DNA from: JANSWP01 sp041941305
Lineage (GTDB): Bacteria > Bacteroidota > Bacteroidia > Chitinophagales > Saprospiraceae
Assembly: GCA_041941305.1 (NCBI GenBank)
Contig: JBGTQJ010000075.1
Location: 1-40,649, forward strand
Reading direction: 5' to 3'
DNA length: 40,649 nt
Of this stretch, positions 17,825-25,880 are shown one piece after another (position 1 is the stretch's first letter; every line of letters begins with the position of its first letter). Both the position numbers and the translations under genes were made by a program. The notes under the pieces were generated by a model. It was not told the origin of the DNA. It saw only the letters and a program-made list of their open reading frames with translations, and made no database searches.

Positions 17825-18039
17825 TTTTTGTCAAAGCAGATAATTCACATGTTATTTACGAACAATCTTCTACTTTGGACGCCGCCAGTGGTATTTACGA
17901 GCACCATGATGACTTTACTTTATCAGAAACTAATGGAGTCACCGGATCTACTGATTGGCTTTTGGAAGCCAAAGTTTGGGAAGAAAATGAAGAAGACCGT
18001 GAGGTAATTAAAAAAGTAGAGTTTCACGTTCATCCTTAA
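17809..18039 (+). pseudogene. Orphan C-terminal gene fragment without a start
   Basis: An open frame of 76 codons ends in TAA at 18037-18039 but has no ATG, GTG or TTG start; upstream it runs into a stop at 17806-17808 inside the end of the radical SAM gene. The product would contain SHVIYEQSSTLDAASGIYEHH and end EEDREVIKKVEFHVHP, which reads like natural acidic protein, not chance translation. It looks like the tail of a gene whose front was lost when it was joined to the ygiQ end. I do not recognise the family. Confidence 0.45.
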
Positions 18040-18417
18040 ATTGAATTGACAAACAGTTCTATTTAACATGAGTCATCTCGAGTTTTTGATCAAATACTTA
18101 AGGTATTGATATTCAGCCATTTACTTAAATGATTTTTGTTGTCAGTTGTCTGTTTTCGGTTAATTTAATCAACAATAGACAACAAATTGATTATCAATAA
18201 CTTTAGAGATTTTCTTTACTCAGTAGACTATATTCGGTTGACGGTAAATCCCAAAGGGACTCCTTCGGATGCGGCAGACGGCTTCCCTTACAAAATATTT
18301 TCGAATAAAGTCTAGTCCATTTATAAAATACACAATTCGGGATGACCCATGTTTTTTATTGAACAAAAGGGTTATTCACTGAATTTACCATATGAAACAA
18401 ACAACCCCATTGTCAAA
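18040..18417. other. Non-coding stretch with imperfect inverted repeats
   Basis: No gene is seen. There is an imperfect inverted repeat (TTTTGTTGTCAGTTGT at 18134-18149 against 18172-18186) and a GC-richer island at 18254-18289 bounded by AAGGGA and TCCCTT that stands out from the AT-rich surroundings. GGGATGACCCATGTTTT at 18339-18355 recurs with one change near 28992 downstream of lpdA. The stretch holds the 3' untranslated region of pdhB. Confidence 0.5.
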
Positions 18418-19404
18418 TTAACTATTGACATACATCACTTCCTTCACTGCTTTAATGATTTTTGTTGGATTTGGCAAATATTCCTCCACAAATGGAGCTG
18501 AGTAAGGTAGCGATGTATCAGCGGAATTGACTCTTGTAACGGGTGCATCAAGGTAATCAAATGCATATTTTTGCACTTCATAAGCAATCTCTGCAGACAC
18601 ACCAGCAAAAGGCCAGGACTCATCTACTACCACCAACCGATTGGTCTTCTTAACGGAATCAACAATCGTGTGATGATCCAGTGGTCGAATGGTTCTTAAA
18701 TCAATCACTTCAGCAGAAATGCCTTCTTTTTCCAATTCTTCCGCAGCTTTTTGAGCTTCTAAGACCATTTTATTAAAGGAAACAATTGTTACATCCGTTC
18801 CTTGTTTTCTAACCGCTGCCACTCCAATCGGAACCAAATATTCCTCCTCAGGAACTTCTCCTTTTAAACCATATAAAATTTCTGATTCCATCATGCAAAC
18901 TGGGTCATTATCCCGAATGGCAGATTTTATTAGACCTTTGGAATCACGAGGATCGATACAAGAAGTCACTTTTAAACCTGGGCAGTTTGCCAACCAGCTT
19001 TCGAAAGTTTGAGAGTGCTGCTGTGCCAATTGTCCAGCTGCCCCTGATGGCCCCCTAAAGACGATTGGGCAGCTAAATTCCCCAGCAGATTGGGAAAGGG
19101 TTTTTGCAGCATTATTGACGATTTGATCGAATGCCAAAACTGCAAAATTCCAGGTCATAAATTCTACGATTGGACGAAGTCCATTCATCGCTGCCCCAAC
19201 TCCAACGCCGGCAAAACCTAATTCGGCAATAGGTGTATCAATGACTCTTTTTTCGCCAAATTCATCTAACATTCCCTTGCTAACTTTATAGGCACCATTG
19301 TATTCAGCGACTTCCTCTCCCATTAAAAAAACATTTGGATCGCGTCGCATTTCTTCTGACATGCCTTCCCGCAAGGCTTCTCTCAATTGCAATATTCTTC
19401 CCAT
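18418..19404 (-). CDS. pdhB: Pyruvate dehydrogenase E1 component, beta subunit
   Basis: The 328-residue protein begins MGRILQLREALREGMSEEM, the usual opening of E1-beta. Family features include FLMGEEVAEYNGAYKVSKG, the thiamin-diphosphate-side segment RVIDTPIAELGFAGVGVGAA and the C-terminal PVTRVNSADTSLPYS. With E1-alpha it decarboxylates pyruvate and transfers the acetyl unit to lipoyl-E2 in the cytosolic PDH complex. An upstream in-frame ATG at 19428 would add eight residues but reaches into a hairpin, so ATG 19404 is chosen. E1-alpha and E2 are not in this window; E3 (lpdA) is about 10 kb away on the same strand. A related 2-oxo-acid E1-beta is possible, but the pyruvate type fits best. 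Confidence 0.92.
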   Translation of the reverse strand: MGRILQLREALREGMSEEMRRDPNVFLMGEEVAEYNGAYKVSKGMLDEFGEKRVIDTPIAELGFAGVGVGAAMNGLRPIVEFMTWNFAVLAFDQIVNNAAKTLSQSAGEFSCPIVFRGPSGAAGQLAQQHSQTFESWLANCPGLKVTSCIDPRDSKGLIKSAIRDNDPVCMMESEILYGLKGEVPEEEYLVPIGVAAVRKQGTDVTIVSFNKMVLEAQKAAEELEKEGISAEVIDLRTIRPLDHHTIVDSVKKTNRLVVVDESWPFAGVSAEIAYEVQKYAFDYLDAPVTRVNSADTSLPYSAPFVEEYLPNPTKIIKAVKEVMYVNS

Positions 19405-19422
19405 ATAATATTTTAGTTTTTT

Positions 19423-19447
19423 TCCCAAGTCATCAAATGACTTGGGA
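19423..19447 (-). promoter_or_regulatory. Perfect 10-bp hairpin in the pdhB leader
   Basis: TCCCAAGTCA and TGACTTGGGA pair perfectly around a 5-base loop. The hairpin ends 18 bases before the preferred pdhB ATG at 19404. On the plus strand it is followed by TATTTTTTATAA and would look like a terminator, but no plus-strand gene leads into it; on the minus strand it is followed by an A run. A 5' leader stabiliser or regulatory hairpin is the likeliest reading. Confidence 0.55.
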
Positions 19448-19673
19448 TATTTTTTATAATTATAACTTAAGGGGTTCTAAATGGTTTAGATTTGTTCAAA
19501 CTGTGCCAAAGGGATGCCTGTGTCACAAGAAGGAAAAATTTAAACATACTTTAAGGGATGCAAAAATAAGTCTATATTTTACAAATCCATCTTTGGGATG
19601 TCCGCAATTTTCCCATTTCAACTCTTAAATTAATTCCATCTATATAAAATGTAGATAATCAGAGACTTTTAAC

Positions 19674-19681
19674 TAGATTTG
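19674..19681 (+). promoter_or_regulatory. Promoter -7 element TAGATTTG
   Basis: TAGATTTG fits TAnnTTTG and lies 40 bases before the ATG at 19722 of the thioredoxin-like lipoprotein gene. No -33 TTG was seen at normal spacing, so this is a moderate call. Confidence 0.4.
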
Positions 19682-19721
19682 TTATGCAAACTATTCTGTA
19701 ACATTCAAATCATTCGATTTT

Positions 19722-21164
19722 ATGAAAAAATTATTGGTCTTATTACCTATTGTCTTATTATTTGCATGTAGTCAAAATGGAGACAATCCATCAAAGGAAA
19801 TTGGGACTGCCACCATTTCTGGACAAATTGAAAATCCAGCAGGAGAAACTGTTTCAATTACAAAAGGTGAGGATAAATATGAAGCCATTCTTGATGAAGA
19901 GGGAAAATTTAGCCTTTCGGTAAATTTAAAAGAACCAGGATATTATTACCTACGCCATGGAAGTGAACATGCCATGATGTATTTGCAAGCAGGAAATGAA
20001 ATGTCTCTAAGTTTAAATACTGAAGAATTTGATGAAACATTGCAATATAATGGTCTTGGCGCTGAAGAGAATAATTACCTGATAAGCAAATATTTGTTGG
20101 ACGAAAAACTTACCAGCGATATTCGCAGTATCATTAAAATGCCAGAAGATTCTTTTTTGACAGAAATCAAAGGCATCAAAAAGAAATTAATGGCTAATTT
20201 GAAGGAAAATATTGAAAATTCTCCCAACTTGAATCCTGATTTTGTCAAAGTTGAAAAAGCAGACATTAAATTCAATATTGCGAATGGATTAATGGATTAT
20301 CCAAGTTATCATAAGTATTTGACAAAAAAAGAGGACTTTGAGGTGAGCGATAATTATTATGATTTTTTAGCCAAAATGGATCTGAATGAAGAGGCTTACC
20401 TACAATCAAGGGAATTTAAAAATTTTGTAACAAGTTTGGTAAGGTACAAATCCAATAAAATTAAAAATGCGGATGAAAGTTTAAAAGATGCAGAGGATGG
20501 CTATGTAAAAGCCCAATTACAAGTATTGCCTGGAATCTCTGAAAGTCAAAAGATTAAAGATTATGCTTACTTCAACATGATGAATGACCAATTGTACTAC
20601 CATGGTGCTGATATTGCAGAAGAGGTCATGACTGCTTTTAATGAAAATGTAAAAGATGAGGAGTATATTGCTAAAGTAACAGAATCAGTTGCCAATTGGA
20701 AAAAATTGGCAAAAGGAGAGGAAGCGCCGGGGTTTTCTTATCCAAATATGGAAGGGCAAAACGTGGCACTTTCAGATTTCAAAGGAAAATATGTATATAT
20801 CGATGTTTGGGCAACCTGGTGTGGACCTTGTCGTGCGGAATTGCCCCATTTAGAAGAGCTACAGGAAAAGTATGCATCAAACAAGGATATTGTTTTTACC
20901 TCTGTTTCAATTGATGAAGATACAGATGCCTGGAGAAAAATGGTGACTGAAAAGGAAATGATGGGTGTGCAGTTATTGGCAGACAATGCCTGGGATTCTG
21001 ATATTTGTAAAGATTATATGATTAAAGGGATTCCTCGTTTCATTTTGGTTGATCGGGAAGGAAAAATTATGGACTCCAAAGCTCCAAGACCTTCATCTGA
21101 TGAAATCAAAGAGATTATGGCAGACATGGATGCAAAAACTCAAACTTATACATCCATGAAATAA
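19722..21164 (+). CDS. TlpA-like thioredoxin-fold lipoprotein (DUF4369-type N domain)
   Basis: A 480-residue lipoprotein. The signal MKKLLVLLPIVLLFAC places the lipidated Cys at residue 16. Residues about 28-115 form a DUF4369-like beta domain (GTATISGQIENPAGE). A long helical middle follows, and residues about 335-475 are a TlpA/AhpC-type thioredoxin domain with WATWCGPCRAELP, redox cysteines 367 and 370, and the cis-Pro in KGIPRFILVDREG. Such proteins reduce or exchange disulfides in periplasmic partners and are often induced by envelope stress in Bacteroidota. It is followed by a strong terminator and so is probably a single-gene unit. Confidence 0.92.
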   Translation: MKKLLVLLPIVLLFACSQNGDNPSKEIGTATISGQIENPAGETVSITKGEDKYEAILDEEGKFSLSVNLKEPGYYYLRHGSEHAMMYLQAGNEMSLSLNTEEFDETLQYNGLGAEENNYLISKYLLDEKLTSDIRSIIKMPEDSFLTEIKGIKKKLMANLKENIENSPNLNPDFVKVEKADIKFNIANGLMDYPSYHKYLTKKEDFEVSDNYYDFLAKMDLNEEAYLQSREFKNFVTSLVRYKSNKIKNADESLKDAEDGYVKAQLQVLPGISESQKIKDYAYFNMMNDQLYYHGADIAEEVMTAFNENVKDEEYIAKVTESVANWKKLAKGEEAPGFSYPNMEGQNVALSDFKGKYVYIDVWATWCGPCRAELPHLEELQEKYASNKDIVFTSVSIDEDTDAWRKMVTEKEMMGVQLLADNAWDSDICKDYMIKGIPRFILVDREGKIMDSKAPRPSSDEIKEIMADMDAKTQTYTSMK

Positions 21165-21184
21165 TCAATCTTTCCTAGTACTAT

Positions 21185-21220
21185 AAAAAAAGCTGTTGGC
21201 ATTGTCCAACGGCTTTTTTT
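21185..21220 (+). terminator. Rho-independent terminator after the thioredoxin-like gene
   Basis: AAAAAAAGCTGTTGG pairs with CCAACGGCTTTTTTT around the loop CATTGT, ending in seven T. One U-G pair is present. It lies 20 bases past the stop at 21164 and, with its A run, could act in both directions. Confidence 0.93.
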
Positions 21221-21268
21221 ATTAAACAATTCCTATTCCCAATTTCAAAATCTGTTTACCTTGCTTTT

Positions 21269-22390
21269 ATGATTTTTACATTAAGATTTGCATTATTTTT
21301 CATTACAATTTTTTGTTTCATGTCTGAAGGAATTGGTCAGAAAAAAAGATTAAGGAATTATGGTATTACTCCTGGGGTTTTATCTCCAGGAAAATTCAAT
21401 TCCATTACAGATGTAGAAGGTGTCTTGGTAGGACATGAAACTTTGATTCAAGGGGAGCATATAAGAACTGGAGTCACAGCCATTCTTCCTCATGATGAAA
21501 ATATTTTTCAAAATAAGGTACCTGCCGCAATTTATATAGGAAATGGGTTTGGAAAATTGATGGGCATTAGCCAGGTTGAAGAATTGGGTAATGTTGAAAC
21601 ACCCATTGTTTTAACCAATACCTTAGCTGTGCCAACAGCCGCTAATGCCGTAATTGATTACGTATTAAGCCAGGCTGAAAATAAAAATGTAGGATCTGTC
21701 AATCCAGTTATTGGAGAAACCAATGATGGATATTTAAATGATATCCGTGGTAGGCACATAAAGGAACATCATATTCAAAGTGCCATAAATAATGCTAGTA
21801 GTGTTCAGGTTGAAGAAGGAAATGTTGGAGCTGGAACAGGAACCAGGTGCTTTGGTTTTAAGGGGGGCATTGGAACTTCTTCAAGAAAATTACCGAAAAA
21901 TCTTGGAGGTTATACGGTGGGTGTTTTAGTTCAGACCAATTTTGGTGGGGTTCTTCAAATAGATGAAATTTCAGCTGGAAAAAAATTGAAAAAATTCTAT
22001 TTATCAGACAAATTAAACGATGCCTCTGATGGTTCTTGTATGATCGTTGTGGCCACAGATGCACCTGTGGACAACAGAAACCTGAAAAGAATGGCAAAAA
22101 GAGCAATGCTGGGTTTAGCTAAAACAGGAGGAATAGCTTCAAACGGTAGTGGGGACTACGTTATTGCTTTTTCCAATCACCCTGACTTGAGAATTCCTTA
22201 CCAATCTTCAAGCCCATTTCTGGATAAGCAAGTATTGAGAAATGAAAAATTATCTCCCCTATTTCTTGCTACAATCGAAGCTACTGAAGAGGCAATACTC
22301 AACTCTCTGATTGCTGCAGAAACCATGAATGGATATAAAGGCAGAACGCTTAAGGCATTACCAATCAATGAAATTCTAAACAACAAATAA
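21269..22390 (+). CDS. P1 family (DmpA/S58) aminopeptidase
   Basis: A 373-residue protein with an N-terminal signal (LRFALFFITIFCFMSEGIGQ). DmpA-family hallmarks are present: ITDVEGVLVGHETL, NPVIGETNDGYLNDIRG and GNVGAGTGTRCFGFKGGIGT. These enzymes are N-terminal nucleophile hydrolases that cut themselves between Gly and Ser; the matching site is Gly293-Ser294 in ASNGSGDYVI, giving alpha and beta chains. They release N-terminal residues, including D-Ala or beta-amino acids, from small peptides. Here it would act in the periplasm. A poor TAnnTTTG variant (TACCTTGC, 21257-21264) lies just before the start. Confidence 0.93.
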   Translation: MIFTLRFALFFITIFCFMSEGIGQKKRLRNYGITPGVLSPGKFNSITDVEGVLVGHETLIQGEHIRTGVTAILPHDENIFQNKVPAAIYIGNGFGKLMGISQVEELGNVETPIVLTNTLAVPTAANAVIDYVLSQAENKNVGSVNPVIGETNDGYLNDIRGRHIKEHHIQSAINNASSVQVEEGNVGAGTGTRCFGFKGGIGTSSRKLPKNLGGYTVGVLVQTNFGGVLQIDEISAGKKLKKFYLSDKLNDASDGSCMIVVATDAPVDNRNLKRMAKRAMLGLAKTGGIASNGSGDYVIAFSNHPDLRIPYQSSSPFLDKQVLRNEKLSPLFLATIEATEEAILNSLIAAETMNGYKGRTLKALPINEILNNK

Positions 22391-22547
22391 TCCAACAGAT
22401 AATATAGTACAATGAGCCATCTAAATTTAAAATCACAAAAATAATTAATTCAAGATGCTAGTTACCTGGGTACTGGTTTTCTAGAAGCTGGATAAATAAT
22501 GTAAATTTTGTAAAAGGTACTCCTGCTCGCTAAATGATTTTTTATCT

Positions 22548-22977
22548 ATGATTTATTATCAAAAATATTTATCCTCTCTGGCTATACTTGTCATTGGAAC
22601 CTCATTTCAAATCCAGGCTCAAATTGTTGATAGTTCAGAGTATCACAAAAAAATGGAATGGTTCCAGGCTGCCAAATTGGGGATTTTATCCACTGGGGCA
22701 TTTAGTCGGTAAATGGCATTGATGAATCCTGATCCTTTTTCAATAATTATATCTCTCATGAGGACTATTTGAAACACTTGGAAGAGTTTACTGCAGAAAA
22801 TTATAACCCAGGGTAGTTGGAAATGGCACAAAATTAAAACACGAAGTTATAAGGGAAATATACTGGCACTACAAACCTGGAATCGTGTATATAAATGTCC
22901 CACCTCATGTTCTGGATGATTATATGACGCTAATTGCAGTACAGTTAAAGGGAAAAATTGATCTCTATAAACCATAA
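22548..22977 (+). pseudogene. Decayed, internally deleted alpha-L-fucosidase (GH29)
   Basis: From ATG 22548 the frame gives a signal-like start and then EYHKKMEWFQAAKLGI, the entry of a GH29 fucosidase. Single-base losses near 22681-22711 break the IHWGAFSVNG motif; the correct frame resumes as VNGIDES, then stops where Trp is expected (TGG to TGA), resumes as SFFNNYISHEDYLKHLEEF and reaches a second stop at about 22814. The sequence then jumps to a clean C-terminal fragment (22822-22977) containing HYKPGIVYINVPPHVLDDY and ending IDLYKP. About three quarters of the gene, with the catalytic domain, is missing. The 157 bases before it (22391-22547) show no gene. Confidence 0.82.
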
Positions 22978-22982
22978 AAAAA

Positions 22983-23006
22983 ATTCCCATGCTTATGCAT
23001 AGGAAT
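22983..23006 (+). terminator. Hairpin downstream of the fucosidase relic
   Basis: ATTCCCATGC pairs with GCATAGGAAT around TTAT, with one mismatch, five bases after the relic's stop codon. An A run precedes it, so on the minus strand it would be followed by T and could also terminate leftward transcription from 23103. It is plausibly an old terminator of the fucosidase gene. Confidence 0.5.
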
Positions 23007-23102
23007 AAATTTAAAAACTGAAGGTTAGTTAATAAGGTAAAATTACCTAACAGACTTGGTAACAAGCGTACCTATATTTTGAATTCAGGGTTTTTCTTTT
23101 GA

Positions 23103-24884
23103 CTAAAAATAAAGGATTTCTCTGGCATCTTCTTCAGAATTAACTTCCTGGTCTACTAAATCTAGTTGTAAATCGTAATATCCTTTTTCCACATTTATCC
23201 TTTTGAAATCCTCTGGACGTAAAATCGCTAGTTTATTCCCAGTGACAATCCAAAGAAGATTATCAGAATTTTTATTAAACTGTAATTGAGTTTTCTTCTG
23301 GGCATAAAAACTTGAAACAGTATTTCTACTTTTGTCTACCAAATAAGCAGTATGTTTGTCATATGAATTGCCATGCTGATCTTTAAAATTCACATTCAGA
23401 ACAACCTCATGCGGAGGTAAGGGCCTATCACAATTCCAAATACCCAAACTAGTTGCATTAAAGCGGTTAATGACTTTTCTTTTCACTATATGATTGGTTA
23501 TCCCCTCTGTATTTCCAAACCGTTCCAATTTGTTCAATTCTTTCTTGTATTGTTCCTCCAATTGTCTTTTTTGTTCATCTATTTTTTGTTTCCATATAGC
23601 CTTTTCATCAGCCAGTCTTTCTTCTCTTGCATCTAAGGCTTGCATATAGGTAGCCATTTGAGCTTCATAATCTTCCATCGCTTTAGAAAAGTCACTTCCG
23701 GAAAGAACAGGGTTAATTATTACGTTTAAGGCTTGGTTTCCTTCTATTAAGGTCAATTCGTAATCGAGATTATTATTTTTCCTTAGGCGCATTCCGTCCC
23801 AGGTATTAGAGTCATCTTCTTTGTCAGGTTTGGCAATATCATCCAATGAAACCGAAGAAGATTGGGGGCTAATCTGCCATAACATGGAACCAAATTCTTC
23901 ACTCATGGCGATTGCTTCCTGTTTGGCATCAGCATAATCCTGAGAAATTTCGTCTTCCAAATCACTCAGGTCAAAATTGAATACCTCCCCAGAACCATTA
24001 TTTTGCCTGGGCTTTATTGGTTCAATTGGTTTTGGCACACCGGATTCTATTTCTTCCAACTCAATCTTTGCCAATTTCTCTATTTCTTTTAATTGCTCTT
24101 CAAATGATTGTTCCTCAAGAGTTAAATTACCTGAAGCAGAGGCTTCATAACTCTCTTGCTCTCCCACAAGTTGCATTTTGTCTACATTTTGGTATTTCCA
24201 CTGACGACCTGATGTATCCAATTTATAAATATTGTAACCTGGTGGCTGATTCATTCCAGGAGGAACATTAACATTAGAAACCAATTCCACCGCTATGGTT
24301 TTTCCTGGTGCCATTTTTATTCGCTCACCATCTTGCTCTGCATATATTTCCATCATGCCTGCAGATTCGAGCGTATAGCTAATACCAGCCGAATCATATG
24401 TCATGGGAATTCCAGATAGGAAAAAATCAACATAATCGTGAAATTCCCTGTATTTAATATCAACATCTCCGTTTACAACTTCCCCTTTTTGGTCTACAAA
24501 AGCAGCGGCAGGAACCCGTAATTTTGAACCGGACTCATATTCATAAACCCCACCTTGATTGGCGCTGATTTTAAAACTTGCAAACTGAGGCTTTACATTG
24601 GTAAAAGGTGGATTTATATAAGGTAAATTGTCAAAATACTGTCTTTGTTGTGCGGCATAATCATTTGAAGAATCATTTAATGCAATTACAAAAATTCCGA
24701 TAAAGGAAGCAGCTACAGCAACTGCAGTATATACCCATTTTCTACTAGCAATAATTAAGGGACTTTTGGGTTGTTTTTTTTGTTCGCTGAATTCAGCAAG
24801 TAGTTTATCAAAATCCTGATATTTTGATATCTCCTCACTACTCAGCTTTTTTGGATCTATTTTTATATTGTAATTATTCTTCAT
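23103..24884 (-). CDS. Probable membrane anti-sigma-type protein
   Basis: A 593-residue protein with a short cytosolic N terminus (about 48 residues, KLSSEEISKYQDFDKLLAEF), one membrane segment at about 49-66 (KWVYTAVAVAASFIGIFVIAL) and a long outer part. The outer part starts with a beta-rich domain (YEYESGSKLRVPAAAFVDQKG), continues with an acidic stretch, a charged coiled coil at about 415-460 and a C-terminal beta domain. This one-pass layout directly downstream (51 bases) of an ECF sigma gene is the usual arrangement for an anti-sigma factor that senses the envelope, though no classical zinc anti-sigma motif is visible. The function is inferred mainly from context. Confidence 0.6.
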   Translation of the reverse strand: MKNNYNIKIDPKKLSSEEISKYQDFDKLLAEFSEQKKQPKSPLIIASRKWVYTAVAVAASFIGIFVIALNDSSNDYAAQQRQYFDNLPYINPPFTNVKPQFASFKISANQGGVYEYESGSKLRVPAAAFVDQKGEVVNGDVDIKYREFHDYVDFFLSGIPMTYDSAGISYTLESAGMMEIYAEQDGERIKMAPGKTIAVELVSNVNVPPGMNQPPGYNIYKLDTSGRQWKYQNVDKMQLVGEQESYEASASGNLTLEEQSFEEQLKEIEKLAKIELEEIESGVPKPIEPIKPRQNNGSGEVFNFDLSDLEDEISQDYADAKQEAIAMSEEFGSMLWQISPQSSSVSLDDIAKPDKEDDSNTWDGMRLRKNNNLDYELTLIEGNQALNVIINPVLSGSDFSKAMEDYEAQMATYMQALDAREERLADEKAIWKQKIDEQKRQLEEQYKKELNKLERFGNTEGITNHIVKRKVINRFNATSLGIWNCDRPLPPHEVVLNVNFKDQHGNSYDKHTAYLVDKSRNTVSSFYAQKKTQLQFNKNSDNLLWIVTGNKLAILRPEDFKRINVEKGYYDLQLDLVDQEVNSEEDAREILYF

Positions 24885-24935
24885 TTTAAATTAGTTAGAG
24901 AGAATTCCAGGTAAAGGATTTTGATTTGCTCGGGT

Positions 24936-25571
24936 TCAAATCCCTGAATCTGGTACTTTTTTGATAATAATTTTTTTCAATCTTTCTAAAACGCGGTACG
25001 TTCTGACTTTAGCATTGCTTTCTGTAATTTCAAGTATCTCAGCAATCTCTTTGAAGGGACGTTTCTCAAAAAACCGAAGCTCAATTATTTCCAAATCTTT
25101 GGTTTTTAATTGGTCTAAAGAACTAATTAATGTTTTGCGCAATAGTTCGTTATCTGTTCCATCTAGTTCTTCTGCAATGTGTCCAAGTGATTTAGTCTCA
25201 ATACTTACTGTCCTGTTTTTGCTATTTGCTCTAAAATGCTGAGCTACTTCATTGCTTGCTATTCTAAATAACCAGGCGGAAAAGGGAACTCCCTGAAAAG
25301 AGTATCCATCAAGACGTTGCATAGCCTTTAAAAAGACAGTTGAACAAATATCAGCTGTCAAATCAACATCATCTGTTCGTCTATGAATAAATCTAAAAAT
25401 GGACTGAAAATAGCGATTATAGAGCGGCCGGAAACTGGCAGGGTCGTGTTTTGCAGCCTGAATCTCCTTCCATTCTTCGTTCATTTCGGCATCAGATACC
25501 GTCCTGCGATGAGCATTCATTCTAATATCATTTTTCGCAAGGGTACGACTTATTTGCAAATTTGTGGACAT
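24936..25571 (-). CDS. ECF-type RNA polymerase sigma-70 factor
   Basis: A 211-residue sigma factor with only regions 2 and 4. Region 2 covers about 50-112 (FRPLYNRYFQSIFRFIHRR, then DICSTVFLKAMQRLDGY and PFSAWLFRIASNEVAQHFR). Region 4 covers about 150-205 (LDQLKTKDLEIIELRFFE, RPFKEIAEILEITESNAKVR). It directs RNA polymerase to a small regulon in response to a signal passed by its partner, probably the membrane protein encoded 51 bases downstream. The first ATG (25571) is used here; the ATG 17 codons later (MNAHRRTVSD) is an alternative. It is divergent from the SPOR/PorE-like gene, which might be a target. Confidence 0.92.
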   Translation of the reverse strand: MSTNLQISRTLAKNDIRMNAHRRTVSDAEMNEEWKEIQAAKHDPASFRPLYNRYFQSIFRFIHRRTDDVDLTADICSTVFLKAMQRLDGYSFQGVPFSAWLFRIASNEVAQHFRANSKNRTVSIETKSLGHIAEELDGTDNELLRKTLISSLDQLKTKDLEIIELRFFEKRPFKEIAEILEITESNAKVRTYRVLERLKKIIIKKVPDSGI

Positions 25572-25765
25572 CCAAATAAAGAAAAATTGACGGTTTTCAT
25601 TTCCATTTAATAGAAGGATTGACGAACAAACAGCTTCTAAAAAAATACTTTCGATTCTATAATGATCAATTTCCTAAAGGATACAGTTTAACCTAAATTA
25701 TTTCTTCAAGTTATGGACAAATCAAACTTATTGAAATAATAAACAATATCTTATTCATTAAGCGT

Positions 25766-25773
25766 TAACTTTG
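25766..25773 (+). promoter_or_regulatory. Promoter -7 element TAACTTTG in the sigma/PorE-like divergent region
   Basis: The 309-base gap between the sigma gene and the PorE-like gene holds TAACTTTG, a fit to TAnnTTTG, about 108 bases before ATG 25881. The remaining gap is AT-rich and shows no other feature. Confidence 0.4.
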
Positions 25774-25880
25774 TGTCTAACTTTTGGTGAATTTTTCAAA
25801 ATTTCTCACAATGAAATAAATCATAAGTATTTCTATGAGTTTTGAATTATTTTCCTTCAACCAAAAAAACAAATTCAGTC

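Noticed and set aside
19405..19428. ATG 19428 as the start of pdhB
   Set aside because: It overlaps the leader hairpin and adds residues not typical of E1-beta.
22643..23065. Two minus-strand frames over the fucosidase relic
   Set aside because: They are opposite-strand shadows of the decayed GH29 sequence, whose plus-strand protein similarity is clear.
25842..25880. TTG 25842 as the start of the PorE-like gene
   Set aside because: ATG 25881 gives a standard signal peptide directly; the extra 13 residues would disturb it.
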